NCBI GenBank assembly: GCA_027484725.1
Contig: JAIXSK010000017.1
Span: forward strand, 62,001 to 126,000
DNA length: 64,000 nt
DNA from: Flavobacterium sp.
Lineage (GTDB): Bacteria; Bacteroidota; Bacteroidia; Flavobacteriales; Flavobacteriaceae
Reading direction: 5' to 3'
The notes beneath the pieces were generated by a model that was not told the origin of the DNA, did not search any database, and saw only the letters and a list, made by a program, of their open reading frames with translations. Below are positions 36,889 through 48,181 of this stretch, in pieces (position 1 is the stretch's first letter; each line of letters begins with the position of its first letter). The translations under genes and the position numbers were made by a program.

Positions 36889-37773
36889 TTATTGTTGATT
36901 ATAGCCAAATCGTTTGAGTTGGTTGGCATTGGATCGCCAATCTTTGTTGACTTTGACGTATAACTCTATGTGAATTTGTTTGCCAAAGAATTTTTCAAGA
37001 TCGGCGCGCGCTTGCATACCCACGCGTTTGAGCGCCTCGCCTTTGTGCCCGATGATGATGCCTTTTTGGGTGTCGCGCTCAACCATGATGACGGAGCGAA
37101 TGCGGATGATGCGCTCGTCTTCAATAAATTCTTCGGTCATGACCTCGACGGCATACGGAATTTCTTTGTTGTAGTTGAGCAATATTTTCTCGCGGATGTT
37201 TTCGTTGACAAAAAAGCGCTCGGGTTTATCGGTAAGTGTATCTTTTGGATAATACGGCGGTGACTCGGGCAAAAGCGCTAAGATGCGATTGAATACTTCG
37301 GTGACGTTGAAGTTTTGCAAAGCTGAAATGGGATAAATCTCGGCATTGGGCACTTGGGCAGACCACAGCGCAACTTGCTCTTCCAGCTTTTCTTGGTTGG
37401 AGGTATCAATTTTGTTGATGAGCAACAATACCGGCACTTTAGAATGAATAATTTTATTAAAAAACGCTTCGTCTTTGAGTTGCTGTTCACCAATTTCAAC
37501 CATATAGATGAGTACATCGGCATCTTCAAAAGCACTTTTAACAAACTGCATCATCGATTCTTGCATTTCATAAGCCGGCTTGATGATGCCCGGCGTATCT
37601 GATAAAACCATCTGAAAATCATCGCCATTGACAATGCCTAAAATGCGGTGTCGGGTGGTTTGCGCTTTAGAAGTAATGATTGACAAACGCTCGCCCACAA
37701 AAGCATTCATGAGGGTTGATTTGCCTACGTTGGGGTTGCCTATTATATTGACGAAGCCTGCTTTGTGTGTCAT
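36889..37773 (-). CDS. era: GTPase Era
   Basis: 294 residues. [12 protein letters not shown] (G1), TTRHRILG (G2), DTPGI (G3), NKIDTS (G4), and the KH domain ending with IIGHKGEALKRVGMQARADL and the family tail VKVNKDWRSN. Binds 16S rRNA during 30S maturation. It is the last typical chromosomal gene before the accessory region. Confidence 0.97.
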   Translation of the reverse strand: MTHKAGFVNIIGNPNVGKSTLMNAFVGERLSIITSKAQTTRHRILGIVNGDDFQMVLSDTPGIIKPAYEMQESMMQFVKSAFEDADVLIYMVEIGEQQLKDEAFFNKIIHSKVPVLLLINKIDTSNQEKLEEQVALWSAQVPNAEIYPISALQNFNVTEVFNRILALLPESPPYYPKDTLTDKPERFFVNENIREKILLNYNKEIPYAVEVMTEEFIEDERIIRIRSVIMVERDTQKGIIIGHKGEALKRVGMQARADLEKFFGKQIHIELYVKVNKDWRSNANQLKRFGYNQQ

Positions 37774-37798
37774 TGTATAAATGAAACAGACGTTAAAT

Positions 37799-37827
37799 TA
37801 AAAAAGCCCCTCATTTCTGAGAGGCTT
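37799..37827 (-). terminator. Terminator downstream of the tRNA-Met 3' fragment
   Basis: On the minus strand AGCCTCTCA-GAAA-TGAGGGGCT followed by TTTTTT. It sits directly after the tRNA 3' end, as expected for the original tRNA transcript. Confidence 0.75.
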
Positions 37828-37834
37828 GAGGTAG

Positions 37835-37876
37835 TAGCGGGAACAGGACTCGAACCTGTGACCTTCGGGTTATGAG
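37835..37876 (-). pseudogene. 3' part of a tRNA-Met(CAU) gene; probable attachment-site remnant
   Basis: On the minus strand the sequence gives an anticodon loop CTCATAA (anticodon CAT), variable loop, a perfect T arm (ACAGG-TTCGAGT-CCTGT), the 3' acceptor strand TCCCGCT and discriminator A. A terminator follows. The D arm and 5' acceptor half of a tRNA-Met are missing upstream. A 3' tRNA fragment of this sort is the classic scar left when an element integrates into a tRNA gene; the intact copy should lie at the far end of the element, beyond 64,000. Confidence 0.75.
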
Positions 37877-37944
37877 TTGTAAAACCCAAAAAACCTTTTG
37901 ATACTCGAATTACTCAAAAGCCCCAGCGCAAATCTTGTTCCCGC
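37837..37944. repeat. Inverted repeat around the tRNA fragment
   Basis: GCGGGAACAGGA at 37837-37848 and TCTTGTTCCCGC at 37933-37944 are inverted copies with one mismatch in 12. The first arm is the tRNA acceptor/T-arm region. Between them lie a hairpin (CTTTTGA/TCAAAAG) and GGGTT/AACCC. May be core sites of an integrase or a tRNA-like fold. Confidence 0.5.
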
Positions 37945-37978
37945 GCTGTTTCATTGGCAAATTTAATTAAATTATACC

Positions 37979-38001
37979 AAATCGTATACGAAATCGTGTA
38001 C
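37979..38001. repeat. Tandem 12-mers just inside the tRNA fragment
   Basis: AAATCGTATACG is followed directly by AAATCGTGTAC. Short direct repeats near an attachment site are typical of integrase arm-binding sites; here inferred only from place. Confidence 0.35.
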
Positions 38002-38115
38002 TAATTAATAATTAATTCTTTAATGCTAAAATAACAAAAATAGTCAGAAAAACATGGATTAATTACCTTTTAAACTGAAGTAAAATGAATAATGAATTAG
38101 CGATAAAGACTAAAC

Positions 38116-38295
38116 TTAATTTTTAAAAACGCTTTTTAAGAGATAATCAATTGCCTGACGGTCGGTTAACAGTTGTTTTTTGGATTGCTTTTTGCTTAAA
38201 GTAGGTTTTATTCTCTCACCTAACATCGTATATAATCGCTCGACTTCTGAGTCGGAAAGATGAATGGCGATATTGTATACCGTTTCTGCGAGCAT
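38116..38295 (-). CDS. Small protein resembling the N-terminal part of an HTH_17/excisionase-type protein
   Basis: 59 residues: MLAETVYNIAIHLSDSEVER at the start and KKQLLTDRQAIDYLLKSVFK at the end. The closing LLTDRQAIDYL is how the DNA-binding domain of Bacteroidota excisionase-like HTH_17 proteins usually begins, but the protein stops there, without the recognition helix. Either it is a decayed remnant or a small stand-alone protein. Its place next to the attachment-site remnant fits an old xis-like gene. Confidence 0.45.
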   Translation of the reverse strand: MLAETVYNIAIHLSDSEVERLYTMLGERIKPTLSKKQSKKQLLTDRQAIDYLLKSVFKN

Positions 38296-38671
38296 ATCGC
38301 AAAAAAAGCAGAAACAAATTTTAGTTTTTTAGAGTATTATTGAGTAGTTAAGACTATTTTAAACTAATTTAAAGTATTGTTGAATATTAAAAGTAATTTA
38401 GTTATTCATGAATGGTTTTAATCGATTTATTTAGTCAACCTTAATGAGTAAAAATCTCATAAAACTGTTAACACCCATTAATTAACTTTTGTTACAGAAA
38501 ATCTGCAACAGCATATCTTCAAAACTTTTAACCTTTGAATTAGGGAAAATCCTCTGAAAAATTAGGGTTTCCCCTAATTTTTTTTTGGGGCGCAATTATA
38601 ATTTAGTGCCTTTATTACCTCTACATTTTCTATCTGCCTCTCTTTTTATCTTTCATTTTAATTCATATTTC
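38296..38671. other. AT-rich intergenic region upstream of the RHS operon
   Basis: No gene is supported. It contains the 17-mer TAACTTTTGTTACAGAA (38483-38499), also present before the rhodanese gene, a near -7 box TATCTTCA at 38514, and a terminator-like hairpin at 38558-38581. Confidence 0.4.
38558..38588 (+). terminator. Terminator/attenuator-like hairpin before the RHS operon
   Basis: AAATTAGGG and CCCTAATTT pair around TTTC and run into nine Ts, then GGGG. No + strand gene ends here, so it could attenuate transcription into the RHS operon rather than end a known transcript. Confidence 0.55.
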
Positions 38672-40624
38672 ATGAAAATACTGTCCTTTTCAACAAATTG
38701 GGTGGTATCATTCGCATTGATACTACTATTTATTAATTCTGCTTTTTGTCAAGATATCCTTTGGGAGAAATCACTCGGAGGAAGACATGCTGATTACTTA
38801 ACCGATGCTCTGGCTACTCCTGATTATGGTTTTATTATTGCCGGCAGTTCACTATCAAAGAACTCAGGAAACAAAGTCGAAGACAGCAAAGGCGACTTAG
38901 ATTATTGGATTTGGAAAATGGATGAGGATGCTGAACCTGAATGGCAAAAAAGTTTTGGTGGTAGTGGTACTGATTTACTTCAAAGCATCAAACTAACCCG
39001 AGATGGTGGTTTTATTTTGGCCGGATCTTCTAATTCAAACAAAAGTTTTGATAAGACAGAAGATTCCAAAGGACAAGATGATTTTTGGGTCATTAAACTC
39101 AACGCTGGTGGCGGTATGCAGTGGCAAAAGACTATCGGAGGGAATGGATTGGATAAATTACAATCGGTAGCACAAACTAATGATGGTGGTTACATATTAG
39201 GGGGTAGTTCCGAATCAGACATATCAGGTGATAAATCTCAAAAAGGCTTTGGAAGTCTTGACTATTGGATTGTCAAACTTAGCGACAATGGTGAAATTAT
39301 ATGGCAAAAGACCTATGGTGGCTTTTTCATAGACGAGCTAAAAAGCATAGAGCAGACTGCTGACCAAGGCTTTATTGTTGGAGGTTATTCTAACTCTCCC
39401 AAATCAGGTAATAAATCAGAAAATAATTATGGAAACGGAGACTATTGGATTCTGAAACTAGACAAAAATGGAGACATAGATTGGCAAAAAACCTTAGGTG
39501 GAAATGCTGACGATGAACTTGTTGTCATTCATCAATTATTAGACGGAAATTATCTTTTAGGAGGAAACTCTAATTCAGAAAACTCTTTTGATAAAAAAGT
39601 AGGAAACTCAAACGGTACTGATTTTTGGGTTGTCAAATTAAATAACGATGGAAACTCTCTATGGCAAGAAACCTACAATATAGGCAAAGAGGATATTTTA
39701 ACATCAGTCATTGAAAACAAAGATGGTACAATTCTTTTAGGTGGTTATGCTAAAAGCGAAGCTAACTTAGGAGAAAGGGATGAAAATGGAGTTAATGATT
39801 TTATGGGAATTAAAGTAAAAGAAAATGGCGAGGAAATATGGAGAAAGTCAGTAGGTAGTTATGGTGAGGATGTATTAAAAAAACTCATTGAAACCAGAGA
39901 TGGAGGTTATTTGCTCGCAGGAACTTCAAATCCATCACTCAGAGGAAACCAAGGTTATGGCAAGGAAACTAATAAAACAACTAACTCAAGTATTAAAATT
40001 ACTAATAATCAAAATATTAAAGCTCTTGATGATGCAACGTCTCTAGCCAACCAACAGGTAAAGGAAATAAACGATGCAATAAACAAATTTTTTAATGATC
40101 AAGTAAATCAGCAAAACAAAAAAACTAAAGAGCTTACCGATAAAATCAATAAAGATTCTCGCATTAAATTTGGAATGAACTCATCGGTGGACAATTTACT
40201 CGAAAATAACAGTCCTTTTAGTTCAGGTGGTTCAGGGGATGATCTTTTTTCAGGATTGGCCGGAGTGAGCGATGACAAATCACCTAATTCGAGTGCCTCA
40301 GGTGATAAAGAAAAAAACTTTGGTAAGAATGATTTTTGGGTTGTTAAACTGCGAGATAAAACCAAACCTAAAAAAACCAAAACAGCCTTTGAAGCTTATC
40401 CTAATCCGACAAGTTCTTTTACCAATATTCTCATAGGGTTTGATTTCAATAAAGGGTCAGCAATTATTACCAATTTATCGGGAGCTACTCTGAATCAATT
40501 TGAAATTAGCAGTAGAACGGTACCCATAGATTTATCGCCCTACCCTACAGGTATTTATATAGTATATATCAAAACCGATAATGGTTCTGAAGGCATTAAA
40601 ATCATCAAAAGTCAAAACAAATAA
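38672..40624 (+). CDS. T9SS-sorted repeat protein heading the RHS operon
   Basis: 650 residues from MKILSFSTNWVVSFALILLF (signal peptide); the frame is open 29 codons further up but without a signal peptide at its start. Seven repeats of about 57 residues share DDFWVIKLNAGGGMQWQKTI-like and TNDGGYILGGSS-like strands. The last repeat is split by an insert of about 105 residues rich in Asn, Lys and Ser with a coiled-coil stretch (ANQQVKEINDAINKFFNDQV). The end (YPNPTSSFTNILIGFDF; YPTGIYIVYIKTDN) is a T9SS CTD. Starts a four-gene operon with gaps of 7, 2 and 2 nt. Possibly the surface partner for the RHS proteins; that role is inferred. Confidence 0.8.
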   Translation: MKILSFSTNWVVSFALILLFINSAFCQDILWEKSLGGRHADYLTDALATPDYGFIIAGSSLSKNSGNKVEDSKGDLDYWIWKMDEDAEPEWQKSFGGSGTDLLQSIKLTRDGGFILAGSSNSNKSFDKTEDSKGQDDFWVIKLNAGGGMQWQKTIGGNGLDKLQSVAQTNDGGYILGGSSESDISGDKSQKGFGSLDYWIVKLSDNGEIIWQKTYGGFFIDELKSIEQTADQGFIVGGYSNSPKSGNKSENNYGNGDYWILKLDKNGDIDWQKTLGGNADDELVVIHQLLDGNYLLGGNSNSENSFDKKVGNSNGTDFWVVKLNNDGNSLWQETYNIGKEDILTSVIENKDGTILLGGYAKSEANLGERDENGVNDFMGIKVKENGEEIWRKSVGSYGEDVLKKLIETRDGGYLLAGTSNPSLRGNQGYGKETNKTTNSSIKITNNQNIKALDDATSLANQQVKEINDAINKFFNDQVNQQNKKTKELTDKINKDSRIKFGMNSSVDNLLENNSPFSSGGSGDDLFSGLAGVSDDKSPNSSASGDKEKNFGKNDFWVVKLRDKTKPKKTKTAFEAYPNPTSSFTNILIGFDFNKGSAIITNLSGATLNQFEISSRTVPIDLSPYPTGIYIVYIKTDNGSEGIKIIKSQNK

Positions 40625-40631
40625 TTGCGCT

Positions 40632-43600
40632 ATGAAAACACTTAAATTAAACCAAAATATGGTGCTTGCTGTATTAGTAATTTTCAACTCATGCTTTTTG
40701 TTTCCGCAAAATGAAGCCTTTAAAATTTCATCCCCTGAGGCCGCCGGCTCGGGTTCAAATGACAGCTCTGTAGATATGACTAGAGGCGTAAATACTACAA
40801 GTATACCACTATATACATATCAAGGCAGAGAGTTTGATTTTCCGATTTCTATAAGCAATTCATCAACCGGTATAAAAGTAGAACAGCTAGCCACTTGTGT
40901 TGGCCTAGGATGGAATTTAAATGTCGGTGGTAGAATTACACGAAATGTTATACTTTATCCTGATGATGGAATGGATGAGCTCGCTTCGCCTCCAACTTTA
41001 TTAGAAGCTAACTACTATTCAGAAGTTCATGATTATTATCACATAGATACTTATGGAATAAATGATTATTTTAAATACTTCCTTGATCTTCAAGTTAAAT
41101 GCATAACTAACCCAACTCTTAAAATAACAACTCCAAATGGTTTTTTACATTCGGGAATTGGCACTGAATTTATAGTTGAAACGTTAGATGGAACGCAATT
41201 CTTTTTTGGACAAAATAACACTTGTGAAGTCATAGAATCATATAAATCAAGTACTGGCAATTTATTTACCAAATCAAGCAATTCATGGTTGCTGACCAAA
41301 ATAATATCAAAAAACAAATTAGATATCTATGAAATAACTTATGTTCGATATCAATGGAATCAACTAATTCCGGGTAGAGGCGAAGAAATTGCTAACAAAC
41401 CATTTTCCCCTTCTTATTATAAATCAGATCAATTGATGGTAAATAATATTTTTCATAATGGAGTAAAAATTATTCATTTTGAATATCAAGCTAGAGAAGA
41501 TTTACCCTTTGCAAGCGGAGAAGGGAATGCATTAAAGGAAATTCAAATTTTAAAACACAATACCGCAGCCCCATTAAAAAGAATTGCTTTTGGATATGAT
41601 TATTTTGGAAATTCACAGAGCCTCTTATTTTATGAAAAAAGACTCAGACTAAAAAATCTAACTTTTAACGGTTATGATGATGTGATGCAGAACTGGCAAT
41701 CAGACGGAAAGTTTTCATTTGAATATTTTAATGACCAAGAGGTCACTTTACCATCAATTATGTCACCTGCAAGAGATTTCTTGGGTTTATTCAATGGTCA
41801 GAACAGCAACAGCAATCTTTTACCTCCTCTTGCCAACAGAAACTTTAACTTGAATGCCGCATTGACTGGCACATTGCAAAAAATTACCTATCCAAACGGT
41901 GGGACAACCACATTTGAATATGAGCAACATTCAACAACAACTGGTGGTGTTGGAACTTACACTATACCAGAGCATACTGAAACACAACAGGTAAACAATC
42001 CTATTTACTTGATAAACATAGGCCAAGACAACATTGGTTCTTGGATGAACTGTCCTAGTTTAATGCCAAACTCAAATTATGAAGATTGGAATCAAAGCAT
42101 GCAGACAAATGCTTTTTCTCAATATCCAAATTCTGAATACAATGACAATGTAATTAGAAATTGCAGAGAGGTATTTACCTCACTTATGCGAGTTAATGAG
42201 GCTGGTGAGTATAATATGGATACTACAGGGGAAGGAGTTTTCTTAATTCATAAGATTGATTCAAACACATGCGGAAATGAGAATAATGATATAATTACAT
42301 CTTGTGATAATGGGTACAACAGATTCAATAATTGTTTGACACCTACTAATCAAATTTCATACACAGGCAATAATTTAGTCAGTGGCGATTTTGGTGGTGT
42401 TACAGGATTACCTGGTAATAATGTGAACCATTCTACAATTCAGTTAGAGATTGGTGTATACCAAGTCACTCTCTGGAAATATGGACAAATTGGAATTGAT
42501 TCATCTGAATTATCAGGCATCAACTTAATAATATATAAGAACAATTTCAGTACTCAAACCATTATCACCCCCCCTAGAGTAATAACTTATAGTAATCAAT
42601 ACAATCCTAATATTGACGGCTTTAGAATTAAGAGTATAAAAAACAATGAAAAAACAGGAGAATTCATCAGCAAAAAAAAATATGATTATGTTTCAGGTTT
42701 ACCAATTTTGAACACAATAGAGAATTCTATACCTAGGGTACTTAATGCATCAACAACATTATATACTTATACAAGTCGAGGATATCCAAACCCTGATTTG
42801 ATTTACTATGAAGAAGTTGTTGAAAGCTCTGTTGATTCAAACAATAACAATTTAGGCTATACCAAGTATACATTTCAAGCATTAAACGGTGGTCAGCAAT
42901 TGTACTACATAAACAAGCCGTTCAATTACTCTGGTCGTAGTGATGAAATAGTGCGAGCAACTTACGAAGGAATAAGAACCGATAAACCCATTTTAAAGAG
43001 GGTCTACAACAAAAATGACAATCTTGTCGAAAGCACAACTATGGAATATACTAAAAACCCATTTTATCTACCTGCTCCATTTTGGTACTACTACAATACC
43101 CCTGAGAACTCAACTAATGATAATCCCACAATTGACATCGAACATCCATATAATCAGAATATACTAGAATCAAAAACCACCACCACACCAGAGGGAATAG
43201 AGTTTCACGATGAATATTTATATGATGAAGAAAACAAAGTGGTTGAAATTTACAAAACCAATGACCACATCAGAAACGAATACAATAACCCCTTAAAGTC
43301 AGATTTACTTACAGATGTTTTTTCAGATCAAAACGGACATACTCAATTCAATTATACCCAAATTAATGGTCGTTTCTTGTTAACCAGTGTAGCTCACAGA
43401 AAAAATGAAAATTTAACGCTGCAAACAATCATTCAATACAACTATGATGATCAGGGGAATAGGGTTGAAACAATTAATTATGCTCCAGGTATTTTAACCC
43501 CGGCCAGCTACGAAAGTTATATTTATGGATATAACAACCGTTTTGTAGTTGCCAAACTCACAGGAGTAAAATACAATGATATACCCTTTAGCTTAATAAC

Positions 43601-43880
43601 TCAAATTAAAACCATGACTCGTAACGCAGTATCTGATTCTAATGACGCACAAATTAGAAGTGCCTTGAACCAACTGCGCCAGTTTCCGAATGCACTTATA
43701 ACCTCATATACTTACAATCCCAACTATGGAATGACAAGTGTTACCGACCCAAAAGGGTATTCAGTTTTTACAGACTATGATGCTTTGGGTAGAATAAAAC
43801 AAACCAAAGAAGAAAATCCGCTTAGCCCCGGTCAGTTTAATATTCTTTCGTCAAATGAATACTTTACAAAAAATCAATAA
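40632..43880 (+). CDS. Exported RHS/YD-repeat protein lacking a toxin tip
   Basis: 1082 residues from [20 protein letters not shown]; a signal peptide is likely. The N-terminus ([40 protein letters not shown]) is the standard opening of Flavobacteriia RHS proteins. YD-type strands occur at [16 protein letters not shown] and [20 protein letters not shown]. It ends at a normal stop without an RHS core box or toxin. In operons of this type it probably makes part of the shell that the next gene product completes (as TcB and TcC do in Tc toxins); that comparison is inference. The stop is 2 nt before the next ATG. Confidence 0.8.
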   Translation: MKTLKLNQNMVLAVLVIFNSCFLFPQNEAFKISSPEAAGSGSNDSSVDMTRGVNTTSIPLYTYQGREFDFPISISNSSTGIKVEQLATCVGLGWNLNVGGRITRNVILYPDDGMDELASPPTLLEANYYSEVHDYYHIDTYGINDYFKYFLDLQVKCITNPTLKITTPNGFLHSGIGTEFIVETLDGTQFFFGQNNTCEVIESYKSSTGNLFTKSSNSWLLTKIISKNKLDIYEITYVRYQWNQLIPGRGEEIANKPFSPSYYKSDQLMVNNIFHNGVKIIHFEYQAREDLPFASGEGNALKEIQILKHNTAAPLKRIAFGYDYFGNSQSLLFYEKRLRLKNLTFNGYDDVMQNWQSDGKFSFEYFNDQEVTLPSIMSPARDFLGLFNGQNSNSNLLPPLANRNFNLNAALTGTLQKITYPNGGTTTFEYEQHSTTTGGVGTYTIPEHTETQQVNNPIYLINIGQDNIGSWMNCPSLMPNSNYEDWNQSMQTNAFSQYPNSEYNDNVIRNCREVFTSLMRVNEAGEYNMDTTGEGVFLIHKIDSNTCGNENNDIITSCDNGYNRFNNCLTPTNQISYTGNNLVSGDFGGVTGLPGNNVNHSTIQLEIGVYQVTLWKYGQIGIDSSELSGINLIIYKNNFSTQTIITPPRVITYSNQYNPNIDGFRIKSIKNNEKTGEFISKKKYDYVSGLPILNTIENSIPRVLNASTTLYTYTSRGYPNPDLIYYEEVVESSVDSNNNNLGYTKYTFQALNGGQQLYYINKPFNYSGRSDEIVRATYEGIRTDKPILKRVYNKNDNLVESTTMEYTKNPFYLPAPFWYYYNTPENSTNDNPTIDIEHPYNQNILESKTTTTPEGIEFHDEYLYDEENKVVEIYKTNDHIRNEYNNPLKSDLLTDVFSDQNGHTQFNYTQINGRFLLTSVAHRKNENLTLQTIIQYNYDDQGNRVETINYAPGILTPASYESYIYGYNNRFVVAKLTGVKYNDIPFSLITQIKTMTRNAVSDSNDAQIRSALNQLRQFPNALITSYTYNPNYGMTSVTDPKGYSVFTDYDALGRIKQTKEENPLSPGQFNILSSNEYFTKNQ

Positions 43881-43882
43881 CC

Positions 43883-46800
43883 ATGAAAACTAAATCCCTT
43901 TTTATAGCTTTATGCTTCCCATGGTTGATTTTTGCACAAGACCACAGTTGGGTAAAACAAACTATCTACAGGTCAGGTCAGAATACTTCTGGAGCTAATA
44001 GCCCTTCTTCTACTTTACCCATGAGCAACATAACTTATTTGGATGGTTTTGGAAGACCTATTCAAAAAATAGCCCACCAACAAAGTGAACAAAACGAAAA
44101 AGACATAGTAAAACATATTGAGTATGATAATTTTGGCCGGCAATCAGTAAGCTATCTCCCGTATAGTGCTGACCAAGATAATATGGCCTTTGTTAACAAC
44201 CCAATACCAAACATCTGGGCTTCAACCAACAATGAAAACCCAATGTCTGAAACCACTTATGAAGAATCCCCATTAAGTAGACCTTTAAAGATATCTGCTC
44301 CGGGTGAAAGTTGGAAGGCAAACAATGGCCATGAAATTAGATATAGCTATACCTCCAACTCAACCATTGACAACGTCTTATTGTATGAAAACAATTCAAA
44401 TAAATTAATTTACAACGGAAAATACAACGCTAATGAATTATTTAAATCTGTGATTACAGATGAAAACGGTCATAATACCGAAACATACAAAAACACAAAA
44501 GGTCAACTCATTTTGAAACGACAATTTGTAGGTTCAACCACTATAGATACTTATTATGTTTATGATCTATATAACAACTTGAGCTTTGTAGTTCCTCCGG
44601 CTTATAATGCAACTAATTACATACAATATGACCAAACCATTATTGACAATCTTTGTTACCAATATCGATACGATGATAAAAATCGACTCATTGAAAAAAA
44701 GCAACCTGGCAAACAATGGGAGTATATAGTTTATGATGCCCTGAATAGAATTGTAGCTACCGGACCATCATATCATCCGTATGGTTCTGATGATAATACC
44801 TTAGGGTGGCTTTATAACCAATATGATTCGTTGGGAAGAATTGCCATGACAGGCTGGTTCAGCGACTCTTTTGGCGCTAATAATGACAACACTTTACTTA
44901 GAGATGCATTACAAAGCAGTTATTTAGGTCAGATAATTCATGCTTCAAAAACCAGCTCAACCAATTATATTGATGGTATTGGTGTTCAATATACCATTGA
45001 TAACTTACCACCCGGTTTTATGCTTTTGAGTGTTAATTATTATGATGATTATAACTTCCCTAATGCTCCTACAAACTTTTCAACACCTACCCAAAATAAT
45101 GAAATCAACCAACAGGTTTTTTACAACAATGACAACCATTTACCTAGAGGGCTACCCACAGGTTCATGGGTCAGAGCATTAACAAACCAAAGTGATTCAA
45201 CCTCAGGAACATTGACTACATTACTGTATGATTATCGCGGAAGATTAGTCATATCACTTGAAAAAAATCATTTAAACGGTTATACAAACACTCAAATGCT
45301 TTTGAATTTTGACGGAAGTGTTGGTTACTCTGAAACAATTCACAAAAAATCAGACAACAGCAGCGACTTACCTATTTTAGTTAAAAACATTTACACCTAT
45401 ACGCGGCAAGGTCGAGTTGAAACTATTTATCATCAAATCAATGCTAATACGCCATACAAATTGGCCAAATACCAATACGAACCTCTTGGAAAACTAATCG
45501 TCAAAAACGTGGGACAACTTCCTGATAATAATCCTTTTCAGAAAGTAAACTACACATACAATGTTCGCGGTTGGCTCACTCAAATCAACAATGTAGACAA
45601 TTTGGTAGTTGATGCACATGAAGTTGATTTATTTGCATACAAAATCAACTATGACACCACTGAGGGCAATGTTCCGAACACTGTAGCTCAATTCAATGGA
45701 GGCATTTCAGAAACCTACTGGAAAACGGCAACAGATAATAACCTTCGGAAGTATAGTTATAAATACGATGAAATAGATCGAATGCTAGAAGCTATTTATC
45801 AAAAGCCGGGAAACAATGCTTCGCTCAGAAACTCATACAATGAGACAGTAACTTATAATCTGAATGGAAACATTGATCACATAACTCGAAATGGAAATCT
45901 AGATGTAGTTGGGCAACCTTTTGAAATAGATAATTTAAATTATATATATCAAAATGACAGCAACAAATTACTTACTGTTGATGACAGTTCTGGCAGTAAC
46001 ATTGGTTTTAGAAACGTAAATACAACACCGATAGACTACGATTATGATGCCAACGGAAATCTAACCAAAGATCAAAACAAACAAATTGTTAGTATCAACT
46101 ATAATCATTTGAATTTACCAGTTAAAATTGATTTTACAGATGGACACAGCATCAACTACCAATACAGTGCTGCCGGAGATAAAATAACTAAGTTGGTAAA
46201 CAGAAACAGCTCAATTAAAAGAACAGATTATCTGAGCGGTTTTCAATATTTTAATGGTGATCTACAGTTTTTCCCAACAGCCGAAGGATATGTGAGTGTT
46301 AATCGAATAGACGAGAATAATTATGCATACAATTATGTTTTTAATTATATAGATCATTTGGGGAATATCAGATTGTCATACGGATATGATTCGCATGTAT
46401 CACAAGTAAAGGTTTTAGAAGAAAACCATTATTACCCTTTTGGGCTAAAGCACACCAACTATAACAGCAACATTAAAGCTTATGGAGTTGAAAATGAAGG
46501 AGAACAAATAGAAGTTGCTCTCAAAACTCCGTTTGGTGAACAAGGTATTGCTACAGAGTATACCAATAAATATAAGTTCAATGGCATGGAGTACCAAGAC
46601 GAGCTCGGGCTGAACTTATACGACATGGACATGCGCGATTACGACCCTGCCATTGGCCGATGGACAGGTATTGACCCTGTAACCCATTTTTCTCAGTCGC
46701 CTTATTGTGCGATGGATAATAATCCAGTATTTTGGTCAGACCCTAGCGGAGCAGATGGATTTCGGGGGGATGGTAACGGTGGAACTATTTATACTAACGC

Positions 46801-47494
46801 TTACGGTTTTAGCAGCACATATGGATACAATGGCTACGGAAGTATGGGGCCTGACTGGCATGTTGCAGAGAATTCCCTTTTTGGCCCTATTGACGGAAGC
46901 AGCGGGGGCTTATTTGGTGCATTTTACAACATAAATGAACGACATAAAAATTTATCAGTTTATGGGAAAACATGGAAAGAGGGTTATGTAAGGCCATACA
47001 TAAAATCTAGTAGTGACCCTGAAGGGTTTGAAGCTTCTGATGGAAAAGAAGTTGTAGTAGGTAGATGGGTAAAGACTATGAGTAATCGTGAAGATTTGAG
47101 TAATCGTGAAGATATGACTAGGACGTTTGATATTCAAATCAGAGATACTAGAAACTTTTTTTCTAAAATGGCAAGACTACCTTTTGCAAATAAAACACTT
47201 TTTTTGATGATGGTTACAGATGGTGCTCCTTTTGATTTAAAAGCGCATGGTTATGCTAAACAAGATATAGGAACTTGGTCAATATATCACAACAGGAGTA
47301 TGCGTTTTGATGATTATGGGAATTACAATTATGGTGTAGCCGCAAAAGCATATGGGATGAGTTTACAAATGGCTATATTTGGTGCAGGCTTAAATCAAAT
47401 TTCTAAAGGTAGAGGCGATTTTTCAAACCCTGCTGGTTTTTTTGATGACCCTCGTGATACTGCAATGATTATAGAGGGCTATAATAGATATTAA
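43883..47494 (+). CDS. DUF6443/RHS polymorphic toxin with type-44 toxin tip
   Basis: 1203 residues. Signal peptide ([14 protein letters not shown]); DUF6443-type N-terminus ([20 protein letters not shown]); YD repeats to about 880; RHS core with [43 protein letters not shown] and [15 protein letters not shown]; the core ends at SDPSGADG near residue 958. The variable tip is the last 245 residues; its end ([35 protein letters not shown]) matches my memory of the polymorphic toxin type 44 domain. The immunity gene follows after 2 nt. Delivery route unknown; Sec export followed by T9SS or surface display is possible. Confidence 0.82.
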   Translation: MKTKSLFIALCFPWLIFAQDHSWVKQTIYRSGQNTSGANSPSSTLPMSNITYLDGFGRPIQKIAHQQSEQNEKDIVKHIEYDNFGRQSVSYLPYSADQDNMAFVNNPIPNIWASTNNENPMSETTYEESPLSRPLKISAPGESWKANNGHEIRYSYTSNSTIDNVLLYENNSNKLIYNGKYNANELFKSVITDENGHNTETYKNTKGQLILKRQFVGSTTIDTYYVYDLYNNLSFVVPPAYNATNYIQYDQTIIDNLCYQYRYDDKNRLIEKKQPGKQWEYIVYDALNRIVATGPSYHPYGSDDNTLGWLYNQYDSLGRIAMTGWFSDSFGANNDNTLLRDALQSSYLGQIIHASKTSSTNYIDGIGVQYTIDNLPPGFMLLSVNYYDDYNFPNAPTNFSTPTQNNEINQQVFYNNDNHLPRGLPTGSWVRALTNQSDSTSGTLTTLLYDYRGRLVISLEKNHLNGYTNTQMLLNFDGSVGYSETIHKKSDNSSDLPILVKNIYTYTRQGRVETIYHQINANTPYKLAKYQYEPLGKLIVKNVGQLPDNNPFQKVNYTYNVRGWLTQINNVDNLVVDAHEVDLFAYKINYDTTEGNVPNTVAQFNGGISETYWKTATDNNLRKYSYKYDEIDRMLEAIYQKPGNNASLRNSYNETVTYNLNGNIDHITRNGNLDVVGQPFEIDNLNYIYQNDSNKLLTVDDSSGSNIGFRNVNTTPIDYDYDANGNLTKDQNKQIVSINYNHLNLPVKIDFTDGHSINYQYSAAGDKITKLVNRNSSIKRTDYLSGFQYFNGDLQFFPTAEGYVSVNRIDENNYAYNYVFNYIDHLGNIRLSYGYDSHVSQVKVLEENHYYPFGLKHTNYNSNIKAYGVENEGEQIEVALKTPFGEQGIATEYTNKYKFNGMEYQDELGLNLYDMDMRDYDPAIGRWTGIDPVTHFSQSPYCAMDNNPVFWSDPSGADGFRGDGNGGTIYTNAYGFSSTYGYNGYGSMGPDWHVAENSLFGPIDGSSGGLFGAFYNINERHKNLSVYGKTWKEGYVRPYIKSSSDPEGFEASDGKEVVVGRWVKTMSNREDLSNREDMTRTFDIQIRDTRNFFSKMARLPFANKTLFLMMVTDGAPFDLKAHGYAKQDIGTWSIYHNRSMRFDDYGNYNYGVAAKAYGMSLQMAIFGAGLNQISKGRGDFSNPAGFFDDPRDTAMIIEGYNRY

Positions 47495-47496
47495 TT

Positions 47497-48030
47497 ATGA
47501 GAAAAATAAATATATTTTTGGCCGTTGTCGCAATCGTTTTTATGTATGCATGTAAAAAATCTACAGAAAGAAATTCATTACAATTTGTTGATGATAACAA
47601 AATGGTTCAAGATTCACTAATTAAAATGCAAGGGTTACTAAAACTTTTTCCCGAAAGTCCTGATGGGTTAAAAAGAAACTATGATTATAAAAATGGTGGA
47701 TTATATATAAGTAGAGTTTTTATTGGAAAAGAAAAATTCATAAAATTAGAAAATATTAAAGCTGAAACTGGCTTTAATAATAAGCAGGCAAAGGAGTTTC
47801 TGAATTTATCTCTTTTTTTAAAGAAAAACTATGTGCCTTATGCATATTTTGATGAGAGTTTTGATTATTGGTTTTTTGGATATAGAGAACAAGCTCAAGA
47901 TTTTGATGATGTTAGAGATATTATTTTACAAGAAGAATCTCAAAAATCAGTAATAAATACTGACTTTAAAATTTTGGATAATGAAGGTATGATATTTTTA
48001 ATTTCACCAAAAGAAGCAAAAATAAGGTAG
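47497..48030 (+). CDS. Predicted lipoprotein immunity protein for the type-44 tip
   Basis: 177 residues. MRKINIFLAVVAIVFMYACK gives a lipobox with Cys 19. The rest is charged and soluble (YGFRE-like patches, KAETGFNNKQAKEFLNLSLF). I do not recognise a family. Immunity is inferred from its place 2 nt after the toxin stop and before the operon terminator. A lipid-anchored immunity protein implies that the toxin acts in the periplasm. Confidence 0.65.
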   Translation: MRKINIFLAVVAIVFMYACKKSTERNSLQFVDDNKMVQDSLIKMQGLLKLFPESPDGLKRNYDYKNGGLYISRVFIGKEKFIKLENIKAETGFNNKQAKEFLNLSLFLKKNYVPYAYFDESFDYWFFGYREQAQDFDDVRDIILQEESQKSVINTDFKILDNEGMIFLISPKEAKIR

Positions 48031-48181
48031 TAAGATAGAGTTCAAAATAGTGATTTTTAATTTTAACTTCATGATATACTGAAAAGTAGCAATACCAAAA
48101 AATCATTTCAAAAAGGTGCGCTATTAAGTTAATCTTCATATTTTAAAGAGCATTTATAACCCCGTACCCACTATACAACCA

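Noticed and set aside
37837..37944. A complete tRNA gene
   Set aside because: No D arm or standard 5' half can be found; only the 3' part from the anticodon loop on is tRNA-like. Kept as a remnant, with the tRNA-like fold as an open question.
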